Assembly (NCBI GenBank): GCA_018806985.1
Contig: JADANN010000099.1
Span: 3,567,501-3,631,500, forward strand
DNA from: Angiostrongylus vasorum
Lineage: Eukaryota; Nematoda; Chromadorea; Rhabditida; Metastrongylidae
Direction of reading: 5' to 3'
DNA length: 64,000 nt
A model generated the notes under the pieces. The model had not been told where the DNA came from and made no database searches. It was given only the letters and a program-made list of their open reading frames with translations. The translations under genes and the position numbers were made by a program. Below, one piece after another: positions 44,400 through 56,879 of this stretch. Positions within the stretch are counted from its first letter, which is position 1. Every line of letters starts with the position of its first letter.

Positions 44400-44660
44400 G
44401 TCTTCGCTATCGCAGCTTCAACTTAACTGGATTCAATGCCGGTTTGTGTTTCGTAGATCGTTCCCCGTGACGAGTGATTGCTGATGGCGCCGTTATGGTA
44501 AGAACGGGACAGAAAGGCAAAGCAAAGGACTGGGTGATGCAGTGGATAACACGCGAGCCCCCGGAAGGGATAATCGCTGGTTCGAAGATGGTCTGGGGTC
44601 CATGTTTTCCAAATATCTGAGCACCACTGTGCTTATATCTCACATAATACTATGCCGTTA
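44400..44660 (+). repeat. SINE family B, long form
   Basis: Same organisation as 16725-16975: CTTAACTGGATTCAATGCC, TAGATCGTTCCCCGTGACG, GTGATTGCTGATGGCGCCG, tRNA-like head TGATGCAGTGGATAACACGCGAG with CGCTGGTTCGAAG (B box), then CCAAATATCTGAGCACCAC. Confidence 0.65.
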
Positions 44661-45849
44661 AAGAAATAATAAGTAATAAATAAAAAACTCGGACAAAGTA
44701 ATCTTAAAAAGCCTCCTTCGTTAAAGCTCTCTGAGTTTCGAGTGAGTTGGGTTAGTATGAGAGTTTTTTTCGTGCTGTCAGGAGGAGTGTTACTTTTTTC
44801 AGCCTTCAGTAACGTTTTGCTTTCAGGAGAATCGCGTGTTTTATGAAACCGACATTTCGCAGTTTCTCTAAACTTTACCGAGTTTCGTTTTTTGTATCCT
44901 ATTACGTATCATATCAAACATTTTCGAAATAGTGTTCATTCCGCTAACTGTCCATTTAAGGTTTCGTGATTTCTGTTCAAAAAAGCCATGAGAAAACGAA
45001 TTTGGACAAGAGACAGCAGCAAGACTAAGTACTAATTCCAGTTTCTGTGTTTCATTGACTGGAATTCTAAAGAATAACTCACGAAAATCCAAGCTAGTCT
45101 ACCAATGAGCATTTTGGTAAAGTGAGCTAAGATAAACTCTTACCTTGTTATGTTCAATTGATTATGATACTGGTGTGATGTCCGTTAGAGTTAATTGGTG
45201 CCGATCTTGATGTTGGAACCACTAACTATGATCTTGTAGAAGACTCTATCATCTGGTTTGGACTTTTTCAAATCCATGTTAGATGCCTGCACAGCAGTCT
45301 ACGGTTGCCGGTGCCACAATTTTTCACATCTTTGCAATCACAACTCTCCGATTTTGAGATGACGGAAACGAGAATTTGATTTGTTTCGCGGAACTCACCA
45401 ATATTACGCGCTAAGGTTAATTGTTAGTGGTGACTCCAAGCAAATTCCAGTGCACTTCGGGACTATTTGATTATTGGTTGTTGGTAGCATGATGCGCAGG
45501 ATACAATTTGGATACATGCGTTTCAATCTCAGGAATGTGTGTGAAGATGAGTAACATATCCAATGGCAAATAGCAGCAGAAACATGGAACCCAATCCTTG
45601 AGTTTACGTAAGTTCATGGTACTGTGTATGAATTGCTGTGTTTAATTATTCGCACGGAGGCATTGCATTATACTAAGGAGCGTAAATTTACAGAAAAGAA
45701 CATCTCTTATGACAAAACTTGTTGAATATCTTTATTTTAATGATGATTGAAAGAAGAATTTAGGTTTAAGTCACGGTTTCATTAATTAAGTTTTACAAAG
45801 AAAAACTGTTCACATGGAAGTGTAGTGTGCATAAAGGAGGATAAAAGAA
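44661..45849. other. no recognisable feature
   Basis: A 74-codon minus-strand frame at 44868-45092 is open but unrecognised. No repeat match. Confidence 0.4.
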
Positions 45850-46035
45850 TAGAGTTCTCAGCGTTGATCAACCCCTGTGGGATGAGCCATGCATTCGACT
45901 TCATTAAGCATCGTTGTGGAGGTGATTGAATGCATATCTGGCCTTTACAATGCCTCGCGGTGGCCTATCGATGTATCGAGCCAGTGTTGCCACCTTCCCT
46001 AGACAAGTCTGGTACCAATTTGCCGACCCCGGAGG
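45850..46035 (-). repeat. SINE family C, head-truncated
   Basis: Body of the family (CAGCGTTGATCAACCCCTG, GCATTCGACTTCATTAAGC, GACAAGTCTGGTACCAATT, GCCGACCCCGGAGGG) stops at about 46035 where PLE sequence begins. The tRNA-like head, expected to the right, is absent. Confidence 0.68.
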
Positions 46036-46059
46036 GGATTGAGATGAAGACTGCATCCA

Positions 46060-46480
46060 CAATGAAAACTCCTAAGTACTGCGTGATATCGCGCGTGATT
46101 ACGAGGCATTCCTCGCTGCGGTTCATTTTCTGATTCATGGAATTTGTCCATAATGCTTGAAGAGTTTTGCGCGCTGAATGTTTCGATTCCTACGCGAGAA
46201 CGGTAACTTCTATTTCAAAGTCTTCTCTGTTATATTCTCTTCTCCTATGCGCGCCTAGTGGAGTATTTGGTTTAACTTTACCTTTACCGACTAGATTTTC
46301 TCTTACACGGACGCACAGTGGTCTACCCGTTTCTCCAATGTATTCGAGTCCTCACGCATCATTTCCAGTCATTTCATCTGAACATTCAGATACGGAAACA
46401 ATTTCCTCTCCGTTTCTCTCGGGTAAACTTGATGTACTCTGACTGTTCATTCAATAACTCAAAACAATTTGTTGTTCAGA
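46060..46480 (-). pseudogene. PLE endonuclease and RT tail relic
   Basis: Minus strand: PLE 3' region (46060-46130), the endonuclease from the N-P-x-M-N block through R-x-x-L-R-V-R and G-E-T-G-R-P (about 46340), then directly RT-end sequence (QSEYIKF..., about 46430), so the connector and the endonuclease start are deleted. Frame broken in several places. Confidence 0.6.
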
Positions 46481-47689
46481 AACACTAGAATGCAGAAAAT
46501 TCCACACAAAATGCAAAGCTTTCATCACTATTGTCAAAACAAAAAAGGAAAGACCCTATTACAGCTTTCGGTAGAAAATTGATTGGGGTACTGCTTCCAC
46601 TTTGCTAGAAACATTGAAATGCTGAAGACATCGTTTGCGAAATATGTAGGAGATGAAGGGACCTTTCACATTAGAGCAGTCATCTGGAGTTTATGGGCAC
46701 GGAAGGGTAGTAACATAGGGCACCAGTTAAATGGAATAATTACTGTGCAATCTCAAAGATGTGGACGTTTAGGGACGTAGAATACTCTACGACAAAATCT
46801 AGTTTGATCACTGTAAAAAATCAGCCAAAGTAAGAGTTCGTGTCCACGCCGTAGGTTTACTACTTGTGGAGTTAACCAACTCCGAAATTTCAAATCTTAT
46901 TAGCAAAGAAAATGTGACAGTCGTGTGCTAGATCAGCAAACTGCTGATTTTGACCTGCATCAACTGCACAGTATTAAAAAAGGCTCCAATGCTGAGGCTT
47001 ACTAGGGAAGAAATCGAGCTGAGGAATGGATGCCGATAAAAGAGGTTGCGATGTCTTACGAGCAGAAACCCGTATACGATATATTATTGGAGCTTTGAAA
47101 CAAAGAAGAAGAACTACTTTATAAGGATCTAATATAAATTGAGTCGACATTTTATGACATCTTGGATACAAATGGTCACAGGGGGCAGTGAAGTCACATC
47201 GAAGAGATGTTATCAATCTGTTTCATTCTCCACAGAACATTTTTTATGAATCTGATGCAACGAATGTCCGTATTCTTTTGCTTTTTAGCGCAGACGTATA
47301 TGTTTACTTTTTTTATCAAGCTCATTCAAAGAAATATGGAGCAAGACACCAGCACCAGATTCAACAATCCTAACCTCTTCACAACAATATCCAAAAGAGG
47401 TTATTTGATGGATGAGACGGTCAAACAAAAAAAATTGTCGCACACGGTAAGCAAGCGTCTTTCGAAAGAGGGCGAAAGCAAGTAAGGAAGAGAGTCTCTG
47501 GAAATGATGTTGGGGAAAATGAGCTGAAAGACAGAGATTCCTCTAATGATATGCAAAAACGGTGAATAACACAACAATGACTGGAGCAGATGCCGCCAAA
47601 AACATAGGAAACATCAAATTGACAAGGCATCTTGTTAAAATCTAAATCATATGAAAAACAACATCCTAGAGACTGAATATGGTTCGTAA
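46481..47689. other. no recognisable feature
   Basis: No repeat match; frames at 47207-47485 and 46974-47216 have no known motif. Confidence 0.4.
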
Positions 47690-47955
47690 GAAATGGTATT
47701 ATACTAAGTTTACCAATACTAGTCAAGTGCATCAACCAAGGTCCTGGTATCAAACTAGTCGCATGGTAACCAATCTCTCTCCGATCCACAAGAGCTGCGA
47801 CTGCCTGTGGGGGTAACGACCTGGAGCAGACTTTGGCTAGGCTGACCTCGGGACTCTAGGGAAGGACAACAACAAAACTCCGAAGAATGGAGATTATGCT
47901 GAGGCCCACACAGCCAGTGAGGACGGGTGGTTCAAGTAAACAACTATCCAAGTAT
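47690..47955 (+). repeat. RTE-type LINE 3' tail, plus orientation
   Basis: CAAGGTCCTGGTATCAAACTAG, CTCCGATCCACAAGAGCTGCG, GTAACGACCTGGAGCAGAC, CAAAACTCCGAAGAATGG and CCACACAGCCAGTGAGGACG ... CCAAGTA. Plus-strand counterpart of 42590-42965. Confidence 0.6.
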
Positions 47956-48829
47956 ACTATCTGATTGAACGGTAAGCCTACAATAGGGGGTAAGAGCAAT
48001 AAGTGATCACGACAACACAGAAAACAATTGCACTCGTAAGAAACTCAGCAATTAATAGTGGGAATTTAGTAGAATACCACCCTCAAACGATCTAAAAGAA
48101 AGACATCTGAAGCAGACGATTTGGAAAAGACGCAAGCCACTCAATAGTTCTTCAGTCTTAATAAAGTGGCATTTCTCGACAGACAGACCATAGTTGCTGT
48201 AAAATTAGAAGTTTCACAAAGAGGAAAAAACTACTTCAGTTCCAAATGATCGAATAGATCACCTTCTCGAGTTTTAACGAAGCATTTCTCTGAATTGTGA
48301 TGGATGGAAATAAAAGAAATCGGGCAAATCAATGAGATGCGTTTCAAAAACCCCCGAAATTTTCATTTTACCTTTTTTTTTAGAATACCTAAAAGCGTAA
48401 ACATTAACAGAGACTAAATATGTGTGCAAAGCAACAAAGGAAGTTCCAACAAATTGCCAGCAGAAAAGAACTTTTCAACGTGAATGAAAAGAAAATTCAA
48501 CTTTTCTTGAACGAACAACGACATGCTGCCTGGAAAAGACTTTTCTGTTTTCATGATCTTGTCAAATCACTGGCCAGTTATGTGCAATGAAATAACCGAA
48601 TGGAAAAAATTGTATAAAATGAAAAGAGCTCTACAAACGCTTGGAGGTTTAGCAGCAGTTGTTGGACAATGGGATAGTGGTCGAGTTCAAAAAATAACTT
48701 TTTGAAATTCGATGTTCGGACCACTAATCAATCAATTTAGGACATTTAAAACAAGCAAAGATAATATGAGAAAAGCTGAGCTGTACTTAATTTAGGAATC
48801 ATTGATATAGGTCAGTACAAGTCTCCCTA
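47956..48829. other. no recognisable feature
   Basis: AT-rich; nothing identified. Confidence 0.4.
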
Positions 48830-48965
48830 ACAGTTTACTGCCTCATCGTGGTTGGGAGATGTTCCGGCGTGTCAGGCTGCGATGTACAGCGGGAGAATCA
48901 TTCTCCCGGCAAGGTCTCCCCTAGCTGAGAATGAGCCCGGCTTTTCCATCAGGAAGCCTAGCTAA
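48830..48965 (+). repeat. RTE-type LINE tail fragment
   Basis: TGCCTCATCGTGGTTGGGAG, CAGGCTGCGATGTACAGCGG and CATCAGGAAGCCTAGCTAAG, the upstream half of the tail. The terminal half is missing. Confidence 0.55.
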
Positions 48966-49282
48966 GATCCTCTAGTCTAATATTTGATCATTTCTATTTT
49001 GGTCAATTATTCTGATTTTTTAGTATGAAATGGCTATTGGTTAGCATCCAAATTACGTCGGCTAACGAACCACAACAATCAGTTGGCTTCAATATCAACA
49101 ACGAATTGGGGTACACCGTTATATTCCAGTGTACCGCACAGTTCTAATGGAGCCACTTTACTGGTGGAGATCGACATTCGAACGGAAAAAAATCATTCCA
49201 ATAGCTCAAAAATTCTGCTCGTTTTCAAGAACGTATAGATTCTTATATGCTTATTGGACTCTCATAGAATACTTGCTAATCC
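48966..49282. other. no recognisable feature
   Basis: Short unassigned stretch between a LINE tail and a SINE. Confidence 0.4.
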
Positions 49283-49558
49283 CGCATGTGCGTTGTGGCG
49301 TAGTGGCGGAGGCGCCCTGCAATACATGGGATCGATCCCCATTGCAGACTCATCAGGCTTTCCATCACTCCGGGGTCTGCACATTGGTACCAGACTTGTC
49401 TGGGAGGATAGCAACATTGCCTCAATACAACGGTAGGGCACTGTGAGTCATTATGAAGGCCATACATGCATTCAATCACCTCCAACTATGCTTAAGGAAG
49501 TCGAATGCATGGCGTATCCCTCTGGGGATGGATCAACGCCGAGAGCTTTATCCATCTT
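49283..49558 (+). repeat. SINE family C, plus orientation
   Basis: Head first: GTGCGTTGTGGCGTAGTGGC (A box region), GGGATCGATCCCCATTGCAG (B box region), body, and end GATCAACGCCGAGAGCTTTATCC. This copy shows the correct transcription direction of the family. Confidence 0.75.
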
Positions 49559-49705
49559 TTAAAACCTCATTAGCATTCGATGAAGACTGAATATTAAGTA
49601 GTTTATTCTGTCACATGTATTGAACAAAGATTTCTTTAATGGAACTTCTTCGAAGACTGTTCGAAACTGCAACAAATAAAATTTGAAAAAAAAGTTCTTA
49701 ATGTA

Positions 49706-49865
49706 AAGGCATGGTGTGGTAGCGAACACGTTAGCCCACGGCAGGAGGTTCGATCCCCTGCCGCTGACACTTGTAGTACGGAGTTTCGTAAATATCTCAG
49801 CATCATTGTGGTTATATTCCACGTCATGCCTTGTGCACGAAAAAAAGAATAGGCAGTGAATAAAA
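49706..49865 (+). repeat. SINE family B
   Basis: GGCATGGTGTGGTAGCGAACACG followed by GGAGGTTCGATCCCCTGCCG, a clear A box and B box pair, then GTACGGAGTTTCGTAAATATCTCAGCATC. The B box GGTTCGATCCC is near consensus, the strongest evidence that family B is tRNA-derived. Confidence 0.7.
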
Positions 49866-50837
49866 ACAACTACATTGAGAATTAATTCAATCAGTACTTG
49901 TTTTCTGACAAAACACCGATTCGATTACAATCCTCAGCTCTATTCCTCGCAATCAACAAAGATGATGTAGAAGAAAAAAAGCTGTGAAAACAAATCCTCC
50001 TTTTTCCCACTGGATCGGTTGAAATGGACGATGAGACGAGGGCTGAGAATCAGTTGCTGCCTCGTGTGGAAAAAGGAAAAGTCCATCCATAGTGATAGAT
50101 TGAACGAAGCTCACATTTTTTTAATCGTATTGAAAAAGCGGCAAACAATAGTTAACCTAAAAACGTTATTGAAATTATGACGGGTTAAAGAATAGGAATT
50201 TCTCGAAGAGCTTGAAGCAATGATGTGGGAAATTTTGTTGACTGACTCCCTTTAATTTCTATAGGAATAATTTGCGCCGCTCTTCATTCAGTTTGTTTGA
50301 GGAAATTAGGATGTCCTTTTTGAATTCACAAAACTTGAATAAATTTCGACAAAGGAAGGCTAGGTGACACGGTAATTACGAGGGATAAAAAAGCAAGGTA
50401 GAATGGACACAAAGCACTTTTCACAGAATTGCGGGTTATATTGAGCTAATGGAGTTAAATTTAAGTTAATTCATCACAACTTTTGTTCCAGATAACTCAT
50501 TTGAAACGATGAATAAACTAAAATATAACTGTAAAATAAAGACACTCGAAGGAGATAGAAAACAATGACTCAATTCCTTGGAAATGTGAATGAGAAGGAT
50601 TAGAGCGACAAGAGGAAGTGAGCACTCCAGAGTCCTATGGTTATTTTTTGGATACGAGGATGTTTTTGCACAAAATGGATGCATGTATACATTGAGAAAC
50701 GAGAAAGAAGTAAACTGCTTAGTGGGGATCGTTGTTGCGATCGCCGGGATGTTTTTATTCTATGACACAGTGGAAAATGCGTTGTGGATATAATTATAGC
50801 GAATACCAAAGAATTCGATAACAAACCGACACAATGG
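49866..50837. other. no recognisable feature
   Basis: AT-rich; no motif or repeat match. Confidence 0.4.
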
Positions 50838-51042
50838 AGTACACTGAGGGAAAACTACTGACGACTTTGAGAAACTGCGAAAGGAAAATTGCTAACTCCT
50901 TAAAGAAAAGTACTGGAGGAAAACTGCTGACGATTTAGGAAAACTACTAGGGAGAAAGCTGCTGACGACGAAGGAAACCTACTGAGGGGAAACTGCTGAT
51001 GTTTTAAGAAAATTACAGAGGGAAATTCACTGATAGCATAGG
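50838..51042. repeat. degenerate ~34-bp tandem repeat
   Basis: About six units related to ACTGAGGGAAAACTGCTGACG followed by a T-rich step and AGGAAA. Units vary in sequence and slightly in length (about 33-40 bp), so the array is old. Confidence 0.65.
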
Positions 51043-52430
51043 CAAACAGAATGTGCGAATGACATGCGTGTATGTCGCTATTTGTGGATGGCACAATGCT
51101 TTCATCAGAAAAAAGAGACGAAAGTAGACGACCAGTGTTTTGAAGACGGCAAATCTCCTGTGAGTGAACCCGAATACTCTAATTGGTGAACTACACTAAT
51201 GACTACATTCACCGGCTTTTCAGATTTTGGTCTTTGATTTCCATTCGACGGATTTTCTAATGTACTTTCACCACCTCTCATTTTTACTCGGTTAAAGATC
51301 AATGCAAAGCCTGAAAAACGAGACGGGATACAGGATTTTCTTGTTGGTCTAAAGGTTCCAAACAATATTGAGAGATTTTTCGGGTGAGAGACTACTAAAT
51401 GACCATGAAATGCTCAAAATTTTTTTAATAATCACATTTTTATAGGGAAATTGAGAGATTTTCCCCACAATCAAGAAAATAATTCTCCAATAACAGGACC
51501 TTTCTACGAAAAGTCGAATATTTTTGTAAGTTTAATTGCACTGCACAAAAAATTCCCATGAAGGACATTTAGGTAACTCCAATCAGATCACAACAACTTC
51601 CCAGTCTTTCAGAAGTTACGTATATCATTGAGAGAATTGGTAGAGCCTACATAAATAAGCGAATTGTGAATGAGTGAGTTATAGCGTTGTGTAGACTGGC
51701 TGGCAAATGTCAACGCATCGGATTAAAAAGGCGGACCTCAATGACAAAATAGGTTGGTGAAGCTTCATGGGAACCTCATCGAGTGGTAAGAAGACTATTA
51801 AGAACCCTGGACTGCACACAAGCTAAAGACAAAGCTTTGATTATAAGTAAAGATATTTAGCTCACATGAAGTAAACATGTCAACATGCACCAGTTTCAAA
51901 GGAGTTGGTGCAGAGACAGAAAACCAGACATCTTTTCCAAAGTGTAGCCTTCATGATGTTCAAAAATCAAAAGAGCTGGTTTGAGGAGGTGAATACAGTC
52001 TAAATTGCCACTTGTGAGCAGTAATTTGTTGGCTGATGAACTGACGATAATCAGTGATAAAAGACCCAAAGCACTTGTGCACCTAGTTATTAGTGTCAAT
52101 TTATTTCTTATTCATTCAATTAGGCTCGTTTCTATGGCGACTTGCATCGTCATCACTTCAGTGAGCATCTTTTACGGTACAGTAAATTACTAGAATGATC
52201 GACTTTTAATCAATCTCGGCACTGTACCAGACTCTCTGTCAATATGGATTTCGATATTCGTTGGCCCCTCGGTGACTCTGCCTTCTTCAGAATTTGGGCG
52301 TATTCGTATATAGCTGTTTTTTTTCACTACTATATTGATGTTTAGTTCTTAACGTAAACCTAGTTTACCTTGTTATTTACTGCGTACCACAATTTTCACA
52401 GCAGGGTATTACTCGAAATCGACCACAACG
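51043..52430. other. no recognisable feature
   Basis: AT-rich; no motif or repeat match. Confidence 0.4.
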
Positions 52431-52545
52431 ATGCTGAGATATTTGCAAAACTCCGGGCCCAATAAATCAAAAAGAAGAAAAAGAAAAAAGAAAAAAAAGA
52501 AGAAGAAAAACAAGAGAAAAAGAAAAAGACCCAAGCGTGGATCAT
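52431..52545. repeat. SINE B end followed by A/G-rich tract
   Basis: 52431-52460 is the reverse complement of the SINE B end (CGATGCTGAGATATTTGCAAA). It is followed by a 60-bp polypurine run of AAAAAG/AAGAAG type at 52478-52535, possibly an expanded simple sequence. Confidence 0.6.
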
Positions 52546-52835
52546 GACTGCTACCTCGAAATCAGCACCGTTGTGCTTTTGTGATCCATGTCTACCTAAA
52601 AGAGTTAGTTCCTTGCCTGTTTTTCAACTTTTCATATAACATTACTCCATTGTTTTCATCACCAGATGTCTTACACGAAACCAAGGAAATTGTACCTGAA
52701 CTCATGCAATCCCAGCCTCTACCGCTAAAAAACCACTTGTTTTTCAGACGGTAGAATAGGGGTTTCGAAATAACTAATGGAGGAAGTGCTCGATGGAAAT
52801 TCAGTAACGGCCACGGTACTCTTAAGGCCACTGTT
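52546..52835 (-). pseudogene. PLE endonuclease relic
   Basis: Minus strand: GWDCMSSGTISLVSCKTSGDEN aligns with the start of the endonuclease at 29528 (CMSSGTIYLTFCNNCEDEY). Y-I-G-E-T is lost and the frame soon breaks. Confidence 0.55.
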
Positions 52836-53078
52836 TTTATATACCTCTTATTGACGGTGTTTATATGGTTGAATATGAAGGATACGTTGAAATGGTTTCA
52901 AATATTGTGGGTTTAAATCTCTTCTTAGACCTAGCCTCAATAGCAGTTGTTTCCTGCCCACTGAAGACCGCTATTTGTCGTGACGAGTTAGGCTATTGCT
53001 GCTCTTCGTCCCTCATACTCTGCACTCGTTTGCAGCTGTTGTGCGTATTTTTGCAACTAATTCCCAGAATTTACTTAC

Positions 53079-53210
53079 TTAATACTTAAACGGCACTTCA
53101 TCACTAGTTGTGTGGCCCCCAGCATAATAACCAATTTTCAGAGACTTGCTGGTTAAGCCATTGTGGTTCCCTGGAATCCCGAAAACAGCCTGGCCAGAGT
53201 CTGCCCCAGC
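53079..53210 (-). repeat. RTE-type LINE 3' tail joined to RTE ORF
   Basis: From TACTTACTTAATACTTAAACGG (simple tail) through GTTGTGTGGCCCCCAGCA and CTGGTTAAGCCATTGTGGTTCC to the edge of the coding region at 53210. It shows what the isolated tails at 23961, 37014 and 42590 derive from, but the last ORF residues are missing, so an internal deletion or chimera is likely. Confidence 0.6.
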
Positions 53211-56100
53211 ATCATATTTCTCTTCTAGGCTCTTCGCGAAGAACTCTGACCAACGGGTCGGTGGTCTTCCTACAGTATGTTTGACATCCCGAGGAATCCA
53301 GTCACTAACGGCTCTTGTCCATCGGTTGTCATTCATACGCATTACGTGTCCGGCCCACCTTATGTTCAACGATTTGGCGTGCAGAATGGCATCTTTGATT
53401 TTTAATCGTTGACGCAGGTTGGAGCTTCGGATCCCATCCCCTGACTTGTGTGAAACGGGATACTCCTAGCATCGTCCTTTCGACTGCGCGTTCGATAACT
53501 CTGAGTGATCTTTCATCCTGCTTACGCAGCGACCAGGTTTCTGGAGTCGAAAAGGAGGGCACGAAGTCGGGTATTCTTTGTACTCTTCACTACATCCTCG
53601 ATGCTCTTGAAAGCTCCCCAAGCCGCTCGTTTCCTTCTGCTCAGCTCTGGAGCTAAGTCGTTCATCATATTGATTTCCCGACCTAGATAGACATAACTGG
53701 AGCATTCGGAGATATTAGTTCCGTTGAGCGTGAATGGGGCATATGAAACCAATCCGTTCTTCATGAACGTCGTTTTTGTGAGGTTTAGTCAAAGAGCAAT
53801 CTTTCCATAGGCTTTATCAAAGTCGGCAAGCATACGTTCCGCTTGGCTAATGTTTGGTGTTATTAGGACGATATCATCAGCAAAGCTAAGATGAAGTAAC
53901 TGCCGACCATCGATTTTCACTCCCATATTTGTCCCATTCCAATGTTCGCATGACGTTCTGGAGGGTGGCGGTAAATAATTTTGGCGAGCTTATATCGCCT
54001 TGCCTAACTTCTCTTTTGACGTCAACGTTAACATCGTTGTAGAATGGTGAAATCCTGGTTGTGAAATTTTTGTACAGCTCATGAAGAACCTTTATGTACT
54101 GAGTAGGGACTCCTTGACTAACAAGAGCTTCCATGACTGCTTCTATCTCATTTGAATCAAAGGTCTTCCGTAGATCGATGAAAATGAGACAGAGCGGTAT
54201 TTTTGTACTCTCGTGATACTTCGGTGAGCCTTGTTATCGTGTGGATGTGGTCCATCGTACTAAATCCTTTTTCGAAACCCTGCTTGCTTATATGGCTGTC
54301 CTTCGTCCACTGTGCTGTCAATCCTGTTTAGGACGACTGGAGTGAAAAGTTTGTAGACGATAGGCAGCAAACAGATTGGCCGGTAGTTGCCGTTATCACG
54401 GAGGTCACCTTTCTTGAACATTGCACGGTCATGCTGGTCTTCCATTGAATAGGGACCTTACACTAAGACAGGTAACATGTGAAGAGCAGGGTAAGTGTGT
54501 TCACTAGGACTGCCGGAAGGTTCTTCAGGTGTTCAGATCTCACCTTGTCCGGACCTGGTGCTGTTCGATTTTTCACCGCGAAATGGCATATCGGATTTCG
54601 GAAGGGAGAACCGGTGGTACAACATGTCCATTCTCCTTTATTTCATATGACGGAAGGAGGACGCGGCTATTGAGGAGACCTGAGTAGTATTCGTGAATGA
54701 TTTTCTCCATTGCCTTTATGGACGCTGTAACTGTTTCGTCTGGGCATCACAGTGTAATAATCTTGGTCATGTAATTGGCGAAGCTTCGGTGGGCTATGCG
54801 AATGCTTTTCCCAGCCTCTGCATCTTCGATCATTACTGCTGCTCTTCTCTCTTCAAGATCTTCTTTCATCGCCTGTCTGCTTTGTTTTGCAAGTTCGGAC
54901 GCTAGTTCGAGGTTGCGTGCTGCTCGTGCCATTCCACGCTGGCGTATCAGCTCGAGTGTTTCTGGAGACAGACGTCTCTCGGTGACTTTCGAACTCTCAG
55001 CTTTCATAGCGCTAACGTGAAGATGTTGAATGAGCTGATTGTATTCTTCGTCGATGTTTTCGATAACGGCATCTTCCCAACAGCCGACTAATGAATTGAA
55101 TAAGTTCCAGTTTGTGGTGGTTCTGGGACTTCGGTTTTTGAATTTAGCGGCTTTTTTTGTCCTTTCCGCGAGAAATAGAAATCTTGCGCGAAGGAGATGG
55201 TGGTCTGATCCCGTGTAGAATTTTAGGATAACAGCGACATCTGTTAGGCATAACTTTCTATTTACTATGATGTGGTCTATATCGTTATGGTACCCTCCAT
55301 TGGAAGGCTCCCACGTCCAGCGTTGAGAGTGGGACTTCTGGAACTGCGGGTTACCGTGGATGGTCTTGTTCGCCATGATAAACTCAGACAGCCGCTCACC
55401 CTGTTCGTTCCATTCTAATCCATAGGTCCCAATGTGACGTTCTTCTAGGGCCAATCTTGGCATTGAAATCTCCAATGATGACTTTGAAGAATGTATGGTC
55501 TTTCCTGTAGAACTTCTCTAAGTCCATATTAAACGCTTCCATTTCTTCGTCATTGTTTGATGTCGGCGCGTAAACGACGAAGACTGTCAAAGCCAGTATT
55601 GATCAATATCTTTTTAATCGTAACGTCCGACTCGGGTTGTAAGCTGTTCGAATGAACCGATGTTCATGGACAAACTCTTGTTGACAAGAACGCCGGCGCC
55701 GCCGACTCGCCTTCTGTCACTTGTTCCGAGGAACAGTTCTTCTCCGGTGTCATAGACGGCGTTGAATGGGTGGCGTCGTCTCGTCTCGGCCAGGCCGATG
55801 ACGTCTTACCTTATGCTTCTTGCTTGCATGGGCAAGTCTTCTATCGAGGACTCGGATGCAAGTGTACGTGCATTGTAGGTACAGATCGTCACCAAAGTTC
55901 TTTGCAACCCAAGCAGCTTCCACGGGCCCTGAGATTTTGGCAGCCTCTCCGTACTCGTTCTACCCAACGCTGCCGAATTGGGGGCTCTTTCGGGGTCAGA
56001 GGAATGAAGCCCGTTTCTTTTTACTGTTTTCAGCTCCTTGATATCCACGTATAGCTGGGCTGTGAACATGGGGGCTGGATATACTTACGGGTAGCTTGCT
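53211..56100 (-). pseudogene. RTE-type LINE ORF (APE endonuclease + RT), frameshifted
   Basis: Minus strand, one long protein in many frames. Start region includes TICTYNARTLASESSIEDL (about 55880), the APE-type endonuclease motif. Then VIIGDFNAKIGPRR (about 55450), [11 protein letters not shown] (about 55280) and GSDHHLLRARF (about 55190), the endonuclease D-N, I-D-H and S-D-H motifs. RT follows: GNYRPICLLPIVYKLF (about 54380), VRQGDISSPKLFTATL (about 54000), then FADDIVL (about 53870) with both catalytic Asp intact. C-terminal: GINMMNDL..., RKRAAWGAFKSIEDVV, IRWAGHVMR and GRPPTRWSEFF (about 53250). Length and order fit a full RTE ORF of about 1,000 residues. At least six frame changes make it inactive. 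Confidence 0.8.
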
Positions 56101-56470
56101 AGGCTCTCCCAGAGTGGATATGGAGCTTATTTGTTGGAGGCGACTCCTAACCGCCTCCCTATATACTTCCCTGTCACTTGATTGCAGGCTTTTGGCCGAA
56201 CTGACTCGTAGAATACAATCCGCATAAACGAGAACGCACCCACACACGCATGCATGAATACGCCTCTTAAGTACAGAAAGTATGTGCCGAATCGGCGCAG
56301 CAGAAACAGAGAGTCCACGCGTGGATGCACGCGCGTCTGAGGGAAGCAAAGGTCGCTTTTGGTCCGCGATTAAACCCCAATCCGCCACCAGGGGACGCGC
56401 CACGTAGCCAGGTGACTAACCGGCTCGAGATCCCTCATATGAGGGAGATCCGTGGTCTAAAACTATACTG
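56101..56470 (-). other. probable 5' region of the RTE LINE
   Basis: Open minus-strand frame up to 56403 with Arg/Ser-rich sequence and no known domain, next to the endonuclease start. Assigned as LINE 5' region by position; the true 5' end is not marked by any visible duplication. Confidence 0.35.
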
Positions 56471-56879
56471 AGCAGTAAATGTTTTGTGGCCGTTGGGAAC
56501 GAGTATTTTCTGTGCCAAGATAATAATTTCTCCTCGTGCTTACTGCCTGCGCACAAATTGGTGGATGATGGCGCATTGCAATGGCCAATGCGTTTGAAAG
56601 AGTTGTCATCAATGCTATTGAAATTTGTGCTTCAGATTTTCCTGTTGGGGTTGTGGAAAAATTTGGCCGAATAGTTTGCTTGTCAATTTGATTAGCCATA
56701 GCGAAATAAACGATGCAATGATAGTCATGTGTCAGCTCATCAAGGAAACGTAAATTTCTGATATGTGCTTTCTTTCTAGATGAAGAAAGTGAAAGTGCTA
56801 ACGAGCTAGGACGTCTTTGCTGCTTTATCTCTGATACCACTTGACGATGTTTGCCATTCGAGAATGTAGCCACTTATGG
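56471..56879. other. no recognisable feature
   Basis: Open minus-strand frame of 136 codons (56873-56463) without a motif I recognise. Confidence 0.3.

Noticed and set aside
49706..49790. tRNA gene
   Set aside because: Same reason: a good B box but a family B SINE body follows, with copies at several other sites.
52478..52535. Poly(A) tail of a LINE copy
   Set aside because: The run is A/G mixed and follows a reverse-strand SINE end; no LINE 3' sequence adjoins it on the right strand.
54775..55020. Plus-strand 81-codon frame in the LINE
   Set aside because: Antisense to the clearly recognisable RTE endonuclease and RT coding sequence.
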